This document shows, one piece after another, positions 47,476-56,331 of a stretch of 64,000 nucleotides of DNA. The notes beneath the pieces are model-generated. The model was not told where the DNA came from, ran no database searches, and saw nothing but the letters and a program-made list of their open reading frames with translations. The DNA is from Antricoccus suffuscus. Its GTDB lineage: Bacteria > Actinomycetota > Actinomycetes > Mycobacteriales > Antricoccaceae. The position numbers were made by a program, and so were the translations under genes. Numbering within the stretch: position 1 is the stretch's first letter; each line of letters starts with the position of its first letter. The DNA lies in NCBI RefSeq assembly GCF_003003235.1, contig NZ_PVUE01000010.1:90682-154681 (forward strand). The letters are read 5' to 3'.

Positions 47476-48551
47476 TCTCGGTCTTGCTCGCCGCGTGTAT
47501 CTCGCTGGTCATCACGCTCCTGCTGACCCCACTTTTCATCAAGTACGTCAGCCGCCGCGCCCTCGGCCAACAAGTCCGTGACGATGGCCCGCAGACACAC
47601 CTGGTCAAACAGGGCACACCGACCATGGGTGGGGTCGTCATCATCACGGCCACCGTGTTGGGCTATTTCGGCGCGCATCTGTCCCTGGTCAATCAGCATG
47701 GTCGAGCGCCGTCCGCGTCCGGGCTGCTCGTGCTCTACCTGATGGTCGGGCTCGGGTTCATCGGTTTTCTCGACGACTACATTAAGATCGCCAAGCAACG
47801 CAGCCTCGGTCTGAACAAGACCGGGAAGCTCGTGGGGCAGTTGTTCGTCAGCGTCAGCTTCGCCGTGATGTCGCTCGGGTTTGACGGCAAAGGCATCTCA
47901 CCGGCATCGGTCAAGCTGTCGTTCGTGCGTGACATCGCGGTCCTGACGCTCGGCAGCGTCGGCTTCGTCATCTTTGCGGTGCTGCTGATCAGCGGCTTCT
48001 CAAACGCGACCAACCTGACGGACGGCCTGGACGGGCTCGCCGCGGGCGCCTCCGCGATGGTCTTCGGCGCCTATATCGTCATCTCGTTCTGGCAGTTCAA
48101 CCACCAGTGTCTGCGTACCGCGGCCGTCGGCTGCTACGACGTACGCGACCCGATTGACCTGACCATCCTGGCCGCCGCGATGCTCGGGGCCTGTTTCGGA
48201 TTTCTCTGGTGGAACGCCAATCCGGCGCGGATCTACATGGGGGACACCGGGTCTCTCTCGCTCGGTGGCGCGATGGCCGGCCTCGCCATCGTGACCAAGA
48301 CCGAGTTGTTGCTGTTCGTGCTCGGAGGGCTGTTCGTGGCGATCACGCTGTCGGTGGCCATGCAGATCGTCTTCTTCAAGCTCACCAAACGACGAATATT
48401 CCGGATGGCGCCACTGCACCATCATTTCGAGCTGGCCGGCTGGACCGAGATGACGGTAGTGGTGCGGTTCTGGATTGTCACCGGACTTGCCGTCGTTCTC
48501 GGTCTCGGGATCTTCTACGCCGACTGGCTCAGCCACGTCAGTTTCACCTGA
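47472..48551 (+). CDS. mraY: Phospho-MurNAc-pentapeptide translocase
   Basis: Protein of 359 residues with about ten membrane helices. [32 protein letters not shown] (conserved Asp pair), [11 protein letters not shown] and [13 protein letters not shown] are the MraY signatures. It makes lipid I. ATG overlaps the murE stop. Confidence 0.97.
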   Translation: MISVLLAACISLVITLLLTPLFIKYVSRRALGQQVRDDGPQTHLVKQGTPTMGGVVIITATVLGYFGAHLSLVNQHGRAPSASGLLVLYLMVGLGFIGFLDDYIKIAKQRSLGLNKTGKLVGQLFVSVSFAVMSLGFDGKGISPASVKLSFVRDIAVLTLGSVGFVIFAVLLISGFSNATNLTDGLDGLAAGASAMVFGAYIVISFWQFNHQCLRTAAVGCYDVRDPIDLTILAAAMLGACFGFLWWNANPARIYMGDTGSLSLGGAMAGLAIVTKTELLLFVLGGLFVAITLSVAMQIVFFKLTKRRIFRMAPLHHHFELAGWTEMTVVVRFWIVTGLAVVLGLGIFYADWLSHVSFT

Positions 48552-48555
48552 CCGC

Positions 48556-49989
48556 ATGACTGTTTCCACGAACCCGTATCGCGGGGCGCGAATCGTCGTG
48601 ACCGGTGGCGGCCGCTCCGGGACCAGCGCGGCCGCCGTACTGCAACGCTGCGGAGCGTCAGTCCAGATCGTCGACCGCGATCCTCGCGTGCTCACAACAA
48701 GCCTTGCGCAGCAGGGGATCACGTACGCCGGTGACCTCGCCGAGCTCCCCGAAGGCGTCGACCTGGTCGTCACATCACCCGGCTGGTCACCCAGGCAACC
48801 GTTGCTCGTGGACGCCGCCGGCAAGGGGGTGCCGGTCGTTGGCGAGGTCGAGATCGCCTGGATGCTCAGGGATCCCGCCGTGCCATGGCTCGCAGTGACC
48901 GGAACCAACGGCAAGACGACGACGGTCGGCATGCTTACCGCAATGCTGGCTGCCGCGGGTCGCACCGTCGCCGAGGTCGGCAACGTCGGTCCACCGGTCA
49001 TCGATGCCGCGGTCGACCGGCAGACCGGTTATGACGTGCTGTCGGTCGAGTTGTCCAGTTTCCAACTGCACTGGGCACCCTCCGTGCGACCGGCGAGCGG
49101 CGCACTGCTCAATCTTGCCGCAGACCATTTGGACTGGCACGGCAGCGCCGCGGCGTACGCCGCAGACAAGGCGCGAATCTTTAACGCTCAAGGCATCAGC
49201 GTGTACAACGCTGACGATGCGGGCGTGTGTGCCGAGGTTGCGAAACTGCCGACGACCGCGCGCACGGTCGGATTCACGCTCGGCGTACCGGACGCCGGTC
49301 AGCTCGGCGTCGACGGTGACGAGCTCATCGACCGGACGTATGCCGCTGCCGGTGGCCGCGAGGTACTGGCGAGCGTTGGCGACGTCAGCCCGCCGGGACC
49401 GCACAACGTCGCCAATGCGCTCGCGGCCGCCGCATTGGCGCGAACGGTCGGTGTGAGTGCCGCCGACGTCCGCGAGGGACTGCGCCGATATCTTCCCGGT
49501 GCGCACCGCAACGTCCTCGTGGCCTCTGAGCGTCGGGACGGCTACGTCGTTGACTTCGTCAATGACAGTAAGGCCACCAACGTCCATGCGGCCGCCGCGT
49601 CACTCGTTGCCTACGACCACGTCGTGTGGATCGCCGGCGGATTACTTAAGGGCGCGTCCGTCGACGATGTGCGGCCATTGATCGAACGCGCATTGCCGTT
49701 TTTGCGCGGCGTCGTGCTAATCGGCCGCGACCGGGGTGTAATTGCCGACGCATTGCGCCGACACGCGCCCGAGATACCTCTTGTCGAGGTCGAGACGACG
49801 GACGATAGAGCGATGCGCACGGCGGTCGACCTCGCGCATGAGTTGGCGTGCGACGCGGGCAGCCGCGTGAATGCCACGGTGACGGTGCTTCTGGCCCCCG
49901 CCGCGGCATCGATGGACATGTTCGCCGACTACGCGCAGCGAGGTGACCGGTTCGCAGAGGCGGCAAGACAAGTCGCCGAGGACAGCTAA
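48556..49989 (+). CDS. murD: UDP-MurNAc-L-Ala:D-Glu ligase
   Basis: Protein of 477 residues from ATG 48556. VTGGGRSGTSAAAVL at the N-terminus, VTGTNGKTTTVGML, ELSSFQLHW and NDSKATNVHAA are MurD motifs. It adds D-glutamate. Four bases after mraY. Confidence 0.97.
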   Translation: MTVSTNPYRGARIVVTGGGRSGTSAAAVLQRCGASVQIVDRDPRVLTTSLAQQGITYAGDLAELPEGVDLVVTSPGWSPRQPLLVDAAGKGVPVVGEVEIAWMLRDPAVPWLAVTGTNGKTTTVGMLTAMLAAAGRTVAEVGNVGPPVIDAAVDRQTGYDVLSVELSSFQLHWAPSVRPASGALLNLAADHLDWHGSAAAYAADKARIFNAQGISVYNADDAGVCAEVAKLPTTARTVGFTLGVPDAGQLGVDGDELIDRTYAAAGGREVLASVGDVSPPGPHNVANALAAAALARTVGVSAADVREGLRRYLPGAHRNVLVASERRDGYVVDFVNDSKATNVHAAAASLVAYDHVVWIAGGLLKGASVDDVRPLIERALPFLRGVVLIGRDRGVIADALRRHAPEIPLVEVETTDDRAMRTAVDLAHELACDAGSRVNATVTVLLAPAAASMDMFADYAQRGDRFAEAARQVAEDS

Positions 49990-49998
49990 AGGAGGAAG

Positions 49999-51507
49999 AT
50001 GGCCGCGTCAAACACCGCACGCAGCGACCGTCTTTCGGCGACACGCGACTCTGCACGCAAAGCGTCTCAAGAGCTGCGCGGTTTCTTCAGCCGCCCAATG
50101 ACATCGTTCTATCTCGTCATCATGCTGACATTTGCGTTGGTGACGTTCGGTTTGGTCATGATGGCCTCCGCGTCCGCGGTCGACTCCATCATCAAATACG
50201 GATCGCCGTACTACCTGTTCAATCGCCAGATCATGTGGGCCGCGGTCGGGGTTGTCGCTCTTTGGGTAGGCATGCGAGTGCCGCTGTCGTTTTGGCGCCG
50301 AATCAGCGGACCGTTGATGATCTTGTCGATCCTGATGCTGATGCTCGTGCTGATCCCCGGCATCGGCACCGAGATCTACGGCGGTCGACGATGGTTTGGC
50401 TTTGGGCCGCTTCAGCTGCAGCCGTCCGAAGTTGGCAAGGTCGCGTTCCTGCTGTGGGGCGCGCACATTTTGGTACGCCGCAAGAAGCAACACAACACGT
50501 GGTCCGGACTACTGATGCCATTGTTGCCGGGCATGGCGATCCTCGCCGGGCTGGTGGTGATCGAGCCCGACCTCGGTACGACGCTGACCTATCTTGTGCT
50601 CTTCCTCGCGTTGCTGTGGACAGTCGGGACGCCGATGCGACTGTTCGGCCTGCTGGGCCTTGGCGTCCTTGGGGCCGGTGGCCTCGCGATCTGGGCCGAG
50701 CCCTATCGGTTGTCCAGGGTGACCTCTTTCCTCGATCCCTGGTCAGATCCGGCCGGGGCCGGACACCAGGCACTGCAGGGTTTTTACGCGCTGGGCACCG
50801 GTGGATTGACCGGGGTTGGGCTGGGCAACAGCCGGACTAAGTGGGGCGCGCTGCCCAACGGTCACTCGGACTACATCTTCGCGATCATCGGCGAGGAGCT
50901 CGGGCTGGTCGGCTGCGCCACGGTGCTGTTGTTGTTCGGTGCTCTCGCGTTCGTCGGGTTGCGGATCGCGCATCGTTCGACCGACCCGTTCATCAAACTC
51001 GTCGCGTCCGCCGCAGTGGTCTGGCAGGTCGCGCAGGCCCTGATCAACATCGGCTACGTCGTCGGGCTGCTGCCGGTTACCGGGATCACCCTGCCGCTGA
51101 TCTCGTCGGGTGGCACATCGTTGATCATCACGATGTTTGTCATGGGAGTGCTCGCCTCGTGCGCCCGGCACGAACCGGCCGCCGTCGCGCACCTGAAGAA
51201 GAAGCAAATGCGGCTGCCGTCATTACTGCGGCTCCCCGTTCCGCGTAACGCCCGCGACAGTGACCCGTTCAGCGGCAGCGAGCAAAGCGCGCGGGTGAAA
51301 CGCGCACCGGCAAAGAAACCCTCGGTCAAACGTCAGCCGGTTCGAAGTGCTCCGGCTAAGCGAGCTCCGGCGAAGCGAGCTCCGGCCAAACGCGCTCCAG
51401 CGAAACGCACACCGGTGCGCAGTGAACAACCGGCGCGCGGGCGCGATACGCGCCAGCGCAGCGCGAGGCAGAATGTAAGCCAGGAACGGAGGCGGAGGGC
51501 CGGATGA
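49999..51507 (+). CDS. ftsW: Septal peptidoglycan glycosyltransferase FtsW
   Basis: Protein of 502 residues (AGGAGG upstream). SEDS family: about ten helices, VIEPDLGTT, GLGNSRTKWGALPNGHSDYIFAIIGEELGL and PLISSGGTS. After about residue 405 a basic, low-complexity tail holds four APAKR-type repeats. It polymerises septal glycan with FtsI. Overlaps murG by ATGA. Confidence 0.96.
   Translation: MAASNTARSDRLSATRDSARKASQELRGFFSRPMTSFYLVIMLTFALVTFGLVMMASASAVDSIIKYGSPYYLFNRQIMWAAVGVVALWVGMRVPLSFWRRISGPLMILSILMLMLVLIPGIGTEIYGGRRWFGFGPLQLQPSEVGKVAFLLWGAHILVRRKKQHNTWSGLLMPLLPGMAILAGLVVIEPDLGTTLTYLVLFLALLWTVGTPMRLFGLLGLGVLGAGGLAIWAEPYRLSRVTSFLDPWSDPAGAGHQALQGFYALGTGGLTGVGLGNSRTKWGALPNGHSDYIFAIIGEELGLVGCATVLLLFGALAFVGLRIAHRSTDPFIKLVASAAVVWQVAQALINIGYVVGLLPVTGITLPLISSGGTSLIITMFVMGVLASCARHEPAAVAHLKKKQMRLPSLLRLPVPRNARDSDPFSGSEQSARVKRAPAKKPSVKRQPVRSAPAKRAPAKRAPAKRAPAKRTPVRSEQPARGRDTRQRSARQNVSQERRRRAG
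51349..51408 (+). repeat. Four 15-bp tandem units in the 3' end of ftsW
   Basis: Units at 51349, 51364, 51379 and 51394 each encode APAKR with few synonymous differences; they lie in the basic tail of FtsW. Slipped-strand gain of copies is likely. Confidence 0.9.
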
Positions 51508-52589
51508 GCAGACACATCGTGTTGACCGGCGGCGGCACCGCCGGCCACATCGAGCCGATGCTTGCGACGGCAACCGCCCTTCAGCTGCGTGAACCTGGTA
51601 TCGAAATCACCTGTATAGGTGCGATCGGTGGCCTGGAGACCACGCTAGTGCCGGCCCGGGGATTCAAGCTCGAGGTCGTGCCCGCCGTACCCTTCCCGCG
51701 TAAACCGTCCCTTGACCTGGCCAAGCTGCCGCCGCGACTAGTGACGGCGACGATGGCCGCGCGCAAGATTCTGACGAAGGTCGATGCTGCCGCCGTGGTC
51801 GGATTTGGTGGATACGCCGCGCTGCCGGCGTACCTCGCAGCGCGTACCCGCGGGGTCCCCGTCGTCGTACATGAAGCCAACTCGACCGCCGGCATGGCTA
51901 ATAAGGTGGGAGCCCGCTGGGCGAAGGTCGTGGCGACGGCTATGCCGATCCCGGGTCTACGCGGGGCCCAGGTCATCGGGATGCCCATCCGCGACACGAT
52001 CTCCAAGATCGACCGTCAAGCGTTGCGCGCGGAAGCACTCACGCACTTCGGTCTACGCCCCGACTTCACCACTTTGCTGGTATACGGCGGGTCTCAAGGC
52101 GCTCGCACCCTCAACACTGCGATCGTCGGCGCTGCGCAAGTGCTGCATGACGCCGGTATCCAGGTCCTGCACTCGTACGGCAAAAAGAACGATGTCAGTG
52201 CGCCTGTGTACGCCGACGGTCCGGCGTACACCGCGGTCCCGTATATCGACCGGATGGACCTTGCCTACGCCGCCGCCGACTTTGTGCTCTGCCGGTGCGG
52301 CATGGGCACCGTGGCCGAAGTATCGGCCGTGGGGCTGCCCGCGTGCTACGTGCCGTTGCCGCATGGCAACGGTGAGCAGCGCAAGAACGCCGCACCTGTC
52401 GTCGCGGCCGGCGGTGGCCTCCTGGTCGAGGATGATCGACTGACGGCCGACTACCTCGCCGCGCAGTTGCTATCGATTCTGCGCGATCCGGCCAAGATCG
52501 CCGCTATGTCCGCAAATGCGACTGGAGCTGGCCATGGCGAAGCCGCGGACAGGCTAGCCGAGATGGTTCTGGAGGTGGCTCGTCCGTGA
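51504..52589 (+). CDS. murG: UDP-GlcNAc:lipid I GlcNAc transferase
   Basis: Protein of 361 residues. GGGTAGHIEPMLATA, VHEANSTAGMANK, YGGSQGARTLN, and C-terminal EVSAVGLPACYVPLPHGNGEQRKNA are the MurG signatures. It turns lipid I into lipid II on the inner face of the membrane. Overlaps ftsW (ATGA) and murC (GTGA). Confidence 0.97.
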   Translation: MSRHIVLTGGGTAGHIEPMLATATALQLREPGIEITCIGAIGGLETTLVPARGFKLEVVPAVPFPRKPSLDLAKLPPRLVTATMAARKILTKVDAAAVVGFGGYAALPAYLAARTRGVPVVVHEANSTAGMANKVGARWAKVVATAMPIPGLRGAQVIGMPIRDTISKIDRQALRAEALTHFGLRPDFTTLLVYGGSQGARTLNTAIVGAAQVLHDAGIQVLHSYGKKNDVSAPVYADGPAYTAVPYIDRMDLAYAAADFVLCRCGMGTVAEVSAVGLPACYVPLPHGNGEQRKNAAPVVAAGGGLLVEDDRLTADYLAAQLLSILRDPAKIAAMSANATGAGHGEAADRLAEMVLEVARP

Positions 52590-54034
52590 CCGACTCAAGA
52601 CCACCGAAGATTCTTCCGGCGTACGCCGTCGAGGGCGCCCAGACGCCGCGCCCGGACGAACTGGGCGTCGTGCATTTCATCGGAATCGGCGGTGCCGGCA
52701 TGAGCGGCATCGCGCGGATCATGCAGGCCATGGGGATGCAGATCTCGGGGAGCGATGCCAAGGAGTCCGCCGCGGTGCTCGAGCTCCGCCTGCGTGGCGT
52801 GCGGTGCGAGGTCGGCCACGACGCTGCGCATCTCGGCGACGCCGACACCGTGGTCGTCTCCTCAGCGATTCGCCCCTCCAATCCCGAACTCGCCGAGGCG
52901 ACGAAGCGGGGGCTGCGCATCATTCCCCGCGCCGTTGCGCTGGCTTCGGTTATGAGCGACAAGCGACCGGTCGCCGTCGCCGGCACACACGGCAAGACCT
53001 CGACTACGTCGATGTTGGTGGTTGCGGCACAAGCGTGCGGCGCCGATCCGTCCTATGCGATTGGCGGCGAGCTCAACGAGTCGGGCTCCAACGCGCACCT
53101 CGGCGCTGGTGACATCTTCGTCGCTGAAGCAGACGAGAGCGACGGGTCCTTCCTGCTGTTTTCCCCGTACGCCGGGATAGTCACCAATGTCGAGGCCGAC
53201 CATCTCGATAACTACGGCGATCTCGCAGCCGTGCTGCGCGCGTTCGACGCGTTCATCGACACGATCGACGCGGCCGGTTTTGTGGTGCTGTGCCGCGACG
53301 ACGAGCGGGCGTACGCGCTGGCCGAGCGGGCGGCCAGTCGCGGGCTTGCGGTCTGGACCTACGGTCAGCACGCCGAGTCCGACCTGCAGCTGTCCGCTAT
53401 TGACGTCGTCGGCACGCGCACGACCTACCGCGCTCGGGTCGACGGCGTCGAGCACGCGGTCGACCTCGGCGCGCCCGGCGCACACATGGCGCTCAACAGC
53501 GCGGCCGCACTGCTCGCCGGGATCCGGCTCGGGTTGCCGGCCGGCGAGCTTATCGACGGGCTTGCCCGGTACGCCGGCGTGCATCGGCGGATGGAGTACG
53601 TCGGGACTGCCAGCGGGGTAAGGGTTTTCGATGATTACGCACACCACCCGACCGAGCTTGCCGCACAGTTGAAGGCGGCGCGTTCGGTCGCCGGGGACGG
53701 CCGGCTGATTGCCTGTTTCCAGCCACACCTGTATTCGCGCACTCAGGCATTCTCGACCGAGTTCGGCGCCGCGCTCGGCCTCGCCGACGACGTCATCGTG
53801 ATGGATGTGTTCGCGGCCAGGGAAGACCCCGTTCCGGGAGTGAGCGGGGCACTGGTCGCCGCCGCAGTACCGCCGGGCCGCGGCACCGTGCGTTTTGAGC
53901 CATCCTGGGTGCAGACCGCCGAGGCCGTCGCCGCGCTAGCGCATGAGGGCGATCTAGTGATGACCCTCGGCGCGGGTGATGTGACAATGCTCGGCCAAGA
54001 GATCCTCGCCGCGATCGAGAGCCGTTCGTCATGA
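52586..54034 (+). CDS. murC: UDP-MurNAc:L-alanine ligase
   Basis: Protein of 482 residues from GTG 52586. FIGIGGAGMSGIARIM, AGTHGKTSTTSML and DDYAHHPTEL are MurC motifs. First amino acid addition to UDP-MurNAc. Overlaps both neighbours, so the wall genes are one coupled message. Confidence 0.97.
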   Translation: MTDSRPPKILPAYAVEGAQTPRPDELGVVHFIGIGGAGMSGIARIMQAMGMQISGSDAKESAAVLELRLRGVRCEVGHDAAHLGDADTVVVSSAIRPSNPELAEATKRGLRIIPRAVALASVMSDKRPVAVAGTHGKTSTTSMLVVAAQACGADPSYAIGGELNESGSNAHLGAGDIFVAEADESDGSFLLFSPYAGIVTNVEADHLDNYGDLAAVLRAFDAFIDTIDAAGFVVLCRDDERAYALAERAASRGLAVWTYGQHAESDLQLSAIDVVGTRTTYRARVDGVEHAVDLGAPGAHMALNSAAALLAGIRLGLPAGELIDGLARYAGVHRRMEYVGTASGVRVFDDYAHHPTELAAQLKAARSVAGDGRLIACFQPHLYSRTQAFSTEFGAALGLADDVIVMDVFAAREDPVPGVSGALVAAAVPPGRGTVRFEPSWVQTAEAVAALAHEGDLVMTLGAGDVTMLGQEILAAIESRSS

Positions 54035-54861
54035 CGCGAAATACGACCCGGCCGCGCCCACCTCAGCGGCGTACCGCACCGGCGCCTAAGAAGGCGTCGA
54101 AAGGTAAGCCGTCAAAACGTAAGTCGTCGGCTCGGCGGGCGCCCGCTCGCACAGCGATGGCGCGCGCCAGCGTGGCGCTTGCCCCACGCGGACACAAGCG
54201 CCTGTACGTCGTACTGACCGCGTTCGTGGTCGTGCTGGCACTCGTCTGGCTGGTGATGTTCTCCTCGGTACTGGGTGTCAAGCGGGTGGGCGTCAGCGGC
54301 GCTAACGTCGTCTCGGTGAGCGATGTGCGTGACGCCGCGGGCATCGCTTCCGGAGCGCCGCTCGCAACTCTGAACACGGACACGATCGCGGCCAAGGTCG
54401 AGGCCATACCCGCCGTCGCCAGCGCGAGTGTGAGTCGCTCCTGGCCCAACGGGGTCGTCATCACCATCACCGAGCGTCGACCGGTCGCGATCGTCACGGT
54501 CAAAGGCGAGAAGTGGGCCGTGGACATTACTGGCAAGGTCTACCTACCCGAGGCGCGGCTCGGGAGCAGCGTAGCCAAAGGCCTGCTACCGCTCACCGTC
54601 GACAAGCCCGGCACCGGTGACCTAGCGACTCGGACGGCCGTCAAAGTCATCGCGAGCCTGCCGCAGGCCTTGTATAAGCAGGTTTCCTCGGTGACGGCCA
54701 AGACCGGTGCCGACGTGACCCTCACGCTTGAGGACGGCCGATCGGTGATCTGGGGCGGTGACGACGAGGCCAAGGAAAAGGCGACAATGATTGAGAAGCT
54801 GCTCGAGCACGCCGGCTCGGTCTACGATATCTCCAGCCCGCAGTCGATCGTCATCCGGTAG
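54031..54861 (+). CDS. ftsQ: Divisome protein FtsQ
   Basis: Protein of 276 residues: basic cytoplasmic 57 residues, one membrane helix (about 58-78), POTRA domain (VKRVGVSGANVVSVSDVRDAAGIASG) and FtsQ beta domain (KGEKWAVDITGKVYLPE). ATGA overlap with murC. It recruits FtsL and downstream divisome parts. Confidence 0.93.
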   Translation: MTRNTTRPRPPQRRTAPAPKKASKGKPSKRKSSARRAPARTAMARASVALAPRGHKRLYVVLTAFVVVLALVWLVMFSSVLGVKRVGVSGANVVSVSDVRDAAGIASGAPLATLNTDTIAAKVEAIPAVASASVSRSWPNGVVITITERRPVAIVTVKGEKWAVDITGKVYLPEARLGSSVAKGLLPLTVDKPGTGDLATRTAVKVIASLPQALYKQVSSVTAKTGADVTLTLEDGRSVIWGGDDEAKEKATMIEKLLEHAGSVYDISSPQSIVIR

Positions 54862-54864
54862 CCG

Positions 54865-55482
54865 ATGGATTTTCAAAAGGTCGTTCGCCGCCGCCGCATG
54901 GTGCGCAGCTACGACCCGGACCGTCCAGTTGCGCCGGAAGTCCGTGACCTGATCTTGAGCAACGCGCTGCACGCGCCCAGTGCCGGATTCTCGCAAGGGT
55001 GGGCGTTTCTGGTGATCGAGGAACCTCAAGATCGGGCGCGATTCTGGCGCCGTACCACCGACCCCGACGGCGTACCGGACGCATGGTTGCGCGGGATGCA
55101 GACGGCGCCGTTGCTGATCGTGTGCCTGTCTCACAAGGACGCCTACCTCGATCGGTATGCGCGACCGGACAAGGGCTGGGCAGACCGCGACGAGGCTCGC
55201 TGGCCGGTGCCCTATTGGGATATCGACACCGGTTTCGCCGCGATGCTGATGATGCTGACCGTCGTCGACCAAGAACTCGCGTCCTGTTTCTTCGGCGTTC
55301 CACCGGCTCAGATTCCTGGTGTGCTTGAAGAGTTCGGCGTACCGGATGGCTACACGCCGGTCGGTGTCGTGTCCGTCGGATACGGGGTCGCGGATCGTCG
55401 CTCTGGCTCGTTGAAGGCCGGTCGGAAGCCGCTATCGGATGTGGTACACATGGGTCACTGGGGCGAGCACCACGCGAGTTGA
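54865..55482 (+). CDS. Nitroreductase-family flavoprotein
   Basis: Protein of 205 residues starting 4 bases after ftsQ. RRRMVRSYDPDRPVAPEV and NALHAPSAGFSQGWAFLVIE are the FMN-binding N-terminus of nitroreductases. MLMMLTVVDQELASCFFGVP is the helix pair, and VGVVSVGYG the core strand. Substrate unknown. It and the next gene are not normal members of the dcw cluster. Confidence 0.85.
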   Translation: MDFQKVVRRRRMVRSYDPDRPVAPEVRDLILSNALHAPSAGFSQGWAFLVIEEPQDRARFWRRTTDPDGVPDAWLRGMQTAPLLIVCLSHKDAYLDRYARPDKGWADRDEARWPVPYWDIDTGFAAMLMMLTVVDQELASCFFGVPPAQIPGVLEEFGVPDGYTPVGVVSVGYGVADRRSGSLKAGRKPLSDVVHMGHWGEHHAS

Positions 55483-55491
55483 GCGCGGCGC

Positions 55492-55541
55492 GAATGCCAC
55501 CAGCAACCTTCACATAAGCGTATTCGAACGCATTGGCATTC
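55492..55541. repeat. Widely spaced inverted repeat before the AhpD-like gene
   Basis: GAATGCCA (55492-55499) and TGGCATTC (55534-55541), 34 bases apart, upstream of the ATG 55553. Possible operator or leader structure. Confidence 0.35.
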
Positions 55542-55552
55542 AAGGAGCACAC

Positions 55553-56155
55553 ATGGCCGAACATATGGACCCCACGATCTCGAAGCGGTTCCCAGTAATC
55601 GATACCGAAGATCTGCCAGATGACCTCCGCGGAAAGGTCGAGGAGATCGGGGAGAAGTCCGGATTCATCCCCAACGTGTTCCGCTCCGTATCCCGACGTC
55701 CCGAAGAGATGCGCGCCTTCTTCGCCTACCACGACTCGCTGATGGACCGTGAGACGCCGGCCCTGTCCAAGGCCGAGCGCGAGATGATCGTGGTCGCCAC
55801 GAGCGCGGCCAACAGCTGTCTCTACTGCGTCATCGCACACGGTGCAATCGCCCGGATCCGCACCAAGAATCCGCGTATCGCCGACCAGCTGGCGAACGAC
55901 TGGCGCAAGGCCGAGCTCGATGCGCGGCAGTACGCGATTATCGAAGTTGCCATGAAGCTTGCCGTCACCCCAGCCGAGATCGTTGACGAGGACCTCGACA
56001 AGCTCCGCAAACATGGGCTGACCGATGAAGACGTCTACGATGTCGGCTCTATCGTGGCCTTCTTCGCGATGAGCAACCGGCTCGCGCACTGGGGCGGAAT
56101 GATGCCGAACGACGAGTTCTACCTCATGGGCCGAACTCCGAAAGCTAAGAAGTAG
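55553..56155 (+). CDS. AhpD-like (carboxymuconolactone decarboxylase) peroxidase-related protein
   Basis: Protein of 200 residues from ATG 55553 (AAGGAG upstream). The AhpD motif is ANSCLYCVIAHGAIAR with C89-x-x-C92 and H96, the redox-active pair of alkyl hydroperoxidases. LSKAEREMIVVATSAA precedes it. Likely a peroxidase or disulfide relay protein in the cytoplasm. It follows the nitroreductase on the same strand and precedes ftsZ. Confidence 0.88.
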   Translation: MAEHMDPTISKRFPVIDTEDLPDDLRGKVEEIGEKSGFIPNVFRSVSRRPEEMRAFFAYHDSLMDRETPALSKAEREMIVVATSAANSCLYCVIAHGAIARIRTKNPRIADQLANDWRKAELDARQYAIIEVAMKLAVTPAEIVDEDLDKLRKHGLTDEDVYDVGSIVAFFAMSNRLAHWGGMMPNDEFYLMGRTPKAKK

Positions 56156-56233
56156 CGGGAAAAGAACGCGGCGCCCCGGCGCGCCTTACCCATCGCGAGG
56201 GTCCGACGTCCTACTTTCGTAACACCGCACAGG

Positions 56234-56274
56234 TTGACATAACTATGAACCTTTACTTGAGGTTGAGAGTTATG
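56234..56274 (+). promoter_or_regulatory. Imperfect 15-bp-arm inverted repeat with -35-like TTGACA upstream of ftsZ
   Basis: CATAACTATGAACCT (56238-56252) and AGGTTGAGAGTTATG (56260-56274) match at 13 of 15 positions with a 7-base spacer; TTGACA at 56234-56239 overlaps the left arm. It lies 58 bases before the ftsZ ATG. A clear -10 is not seen. Candidate operator for ftsZ. Confidence 0.6.
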
Positions 56275-56331
56275 GACAAGTCAATTTAGCGCGTGAAACG
56301 TAGTCGTCAAATTAGCAGGAAGGAAGGTCGC

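Noticed and set aside
54851..56089. 412-codon minus-strand frame across the nitroreductase and AhpD-like genes
   Set aside because: Both plus-strand proteins have family motifs and ribosome binding sites; the minus frame spans their gap without motifs.
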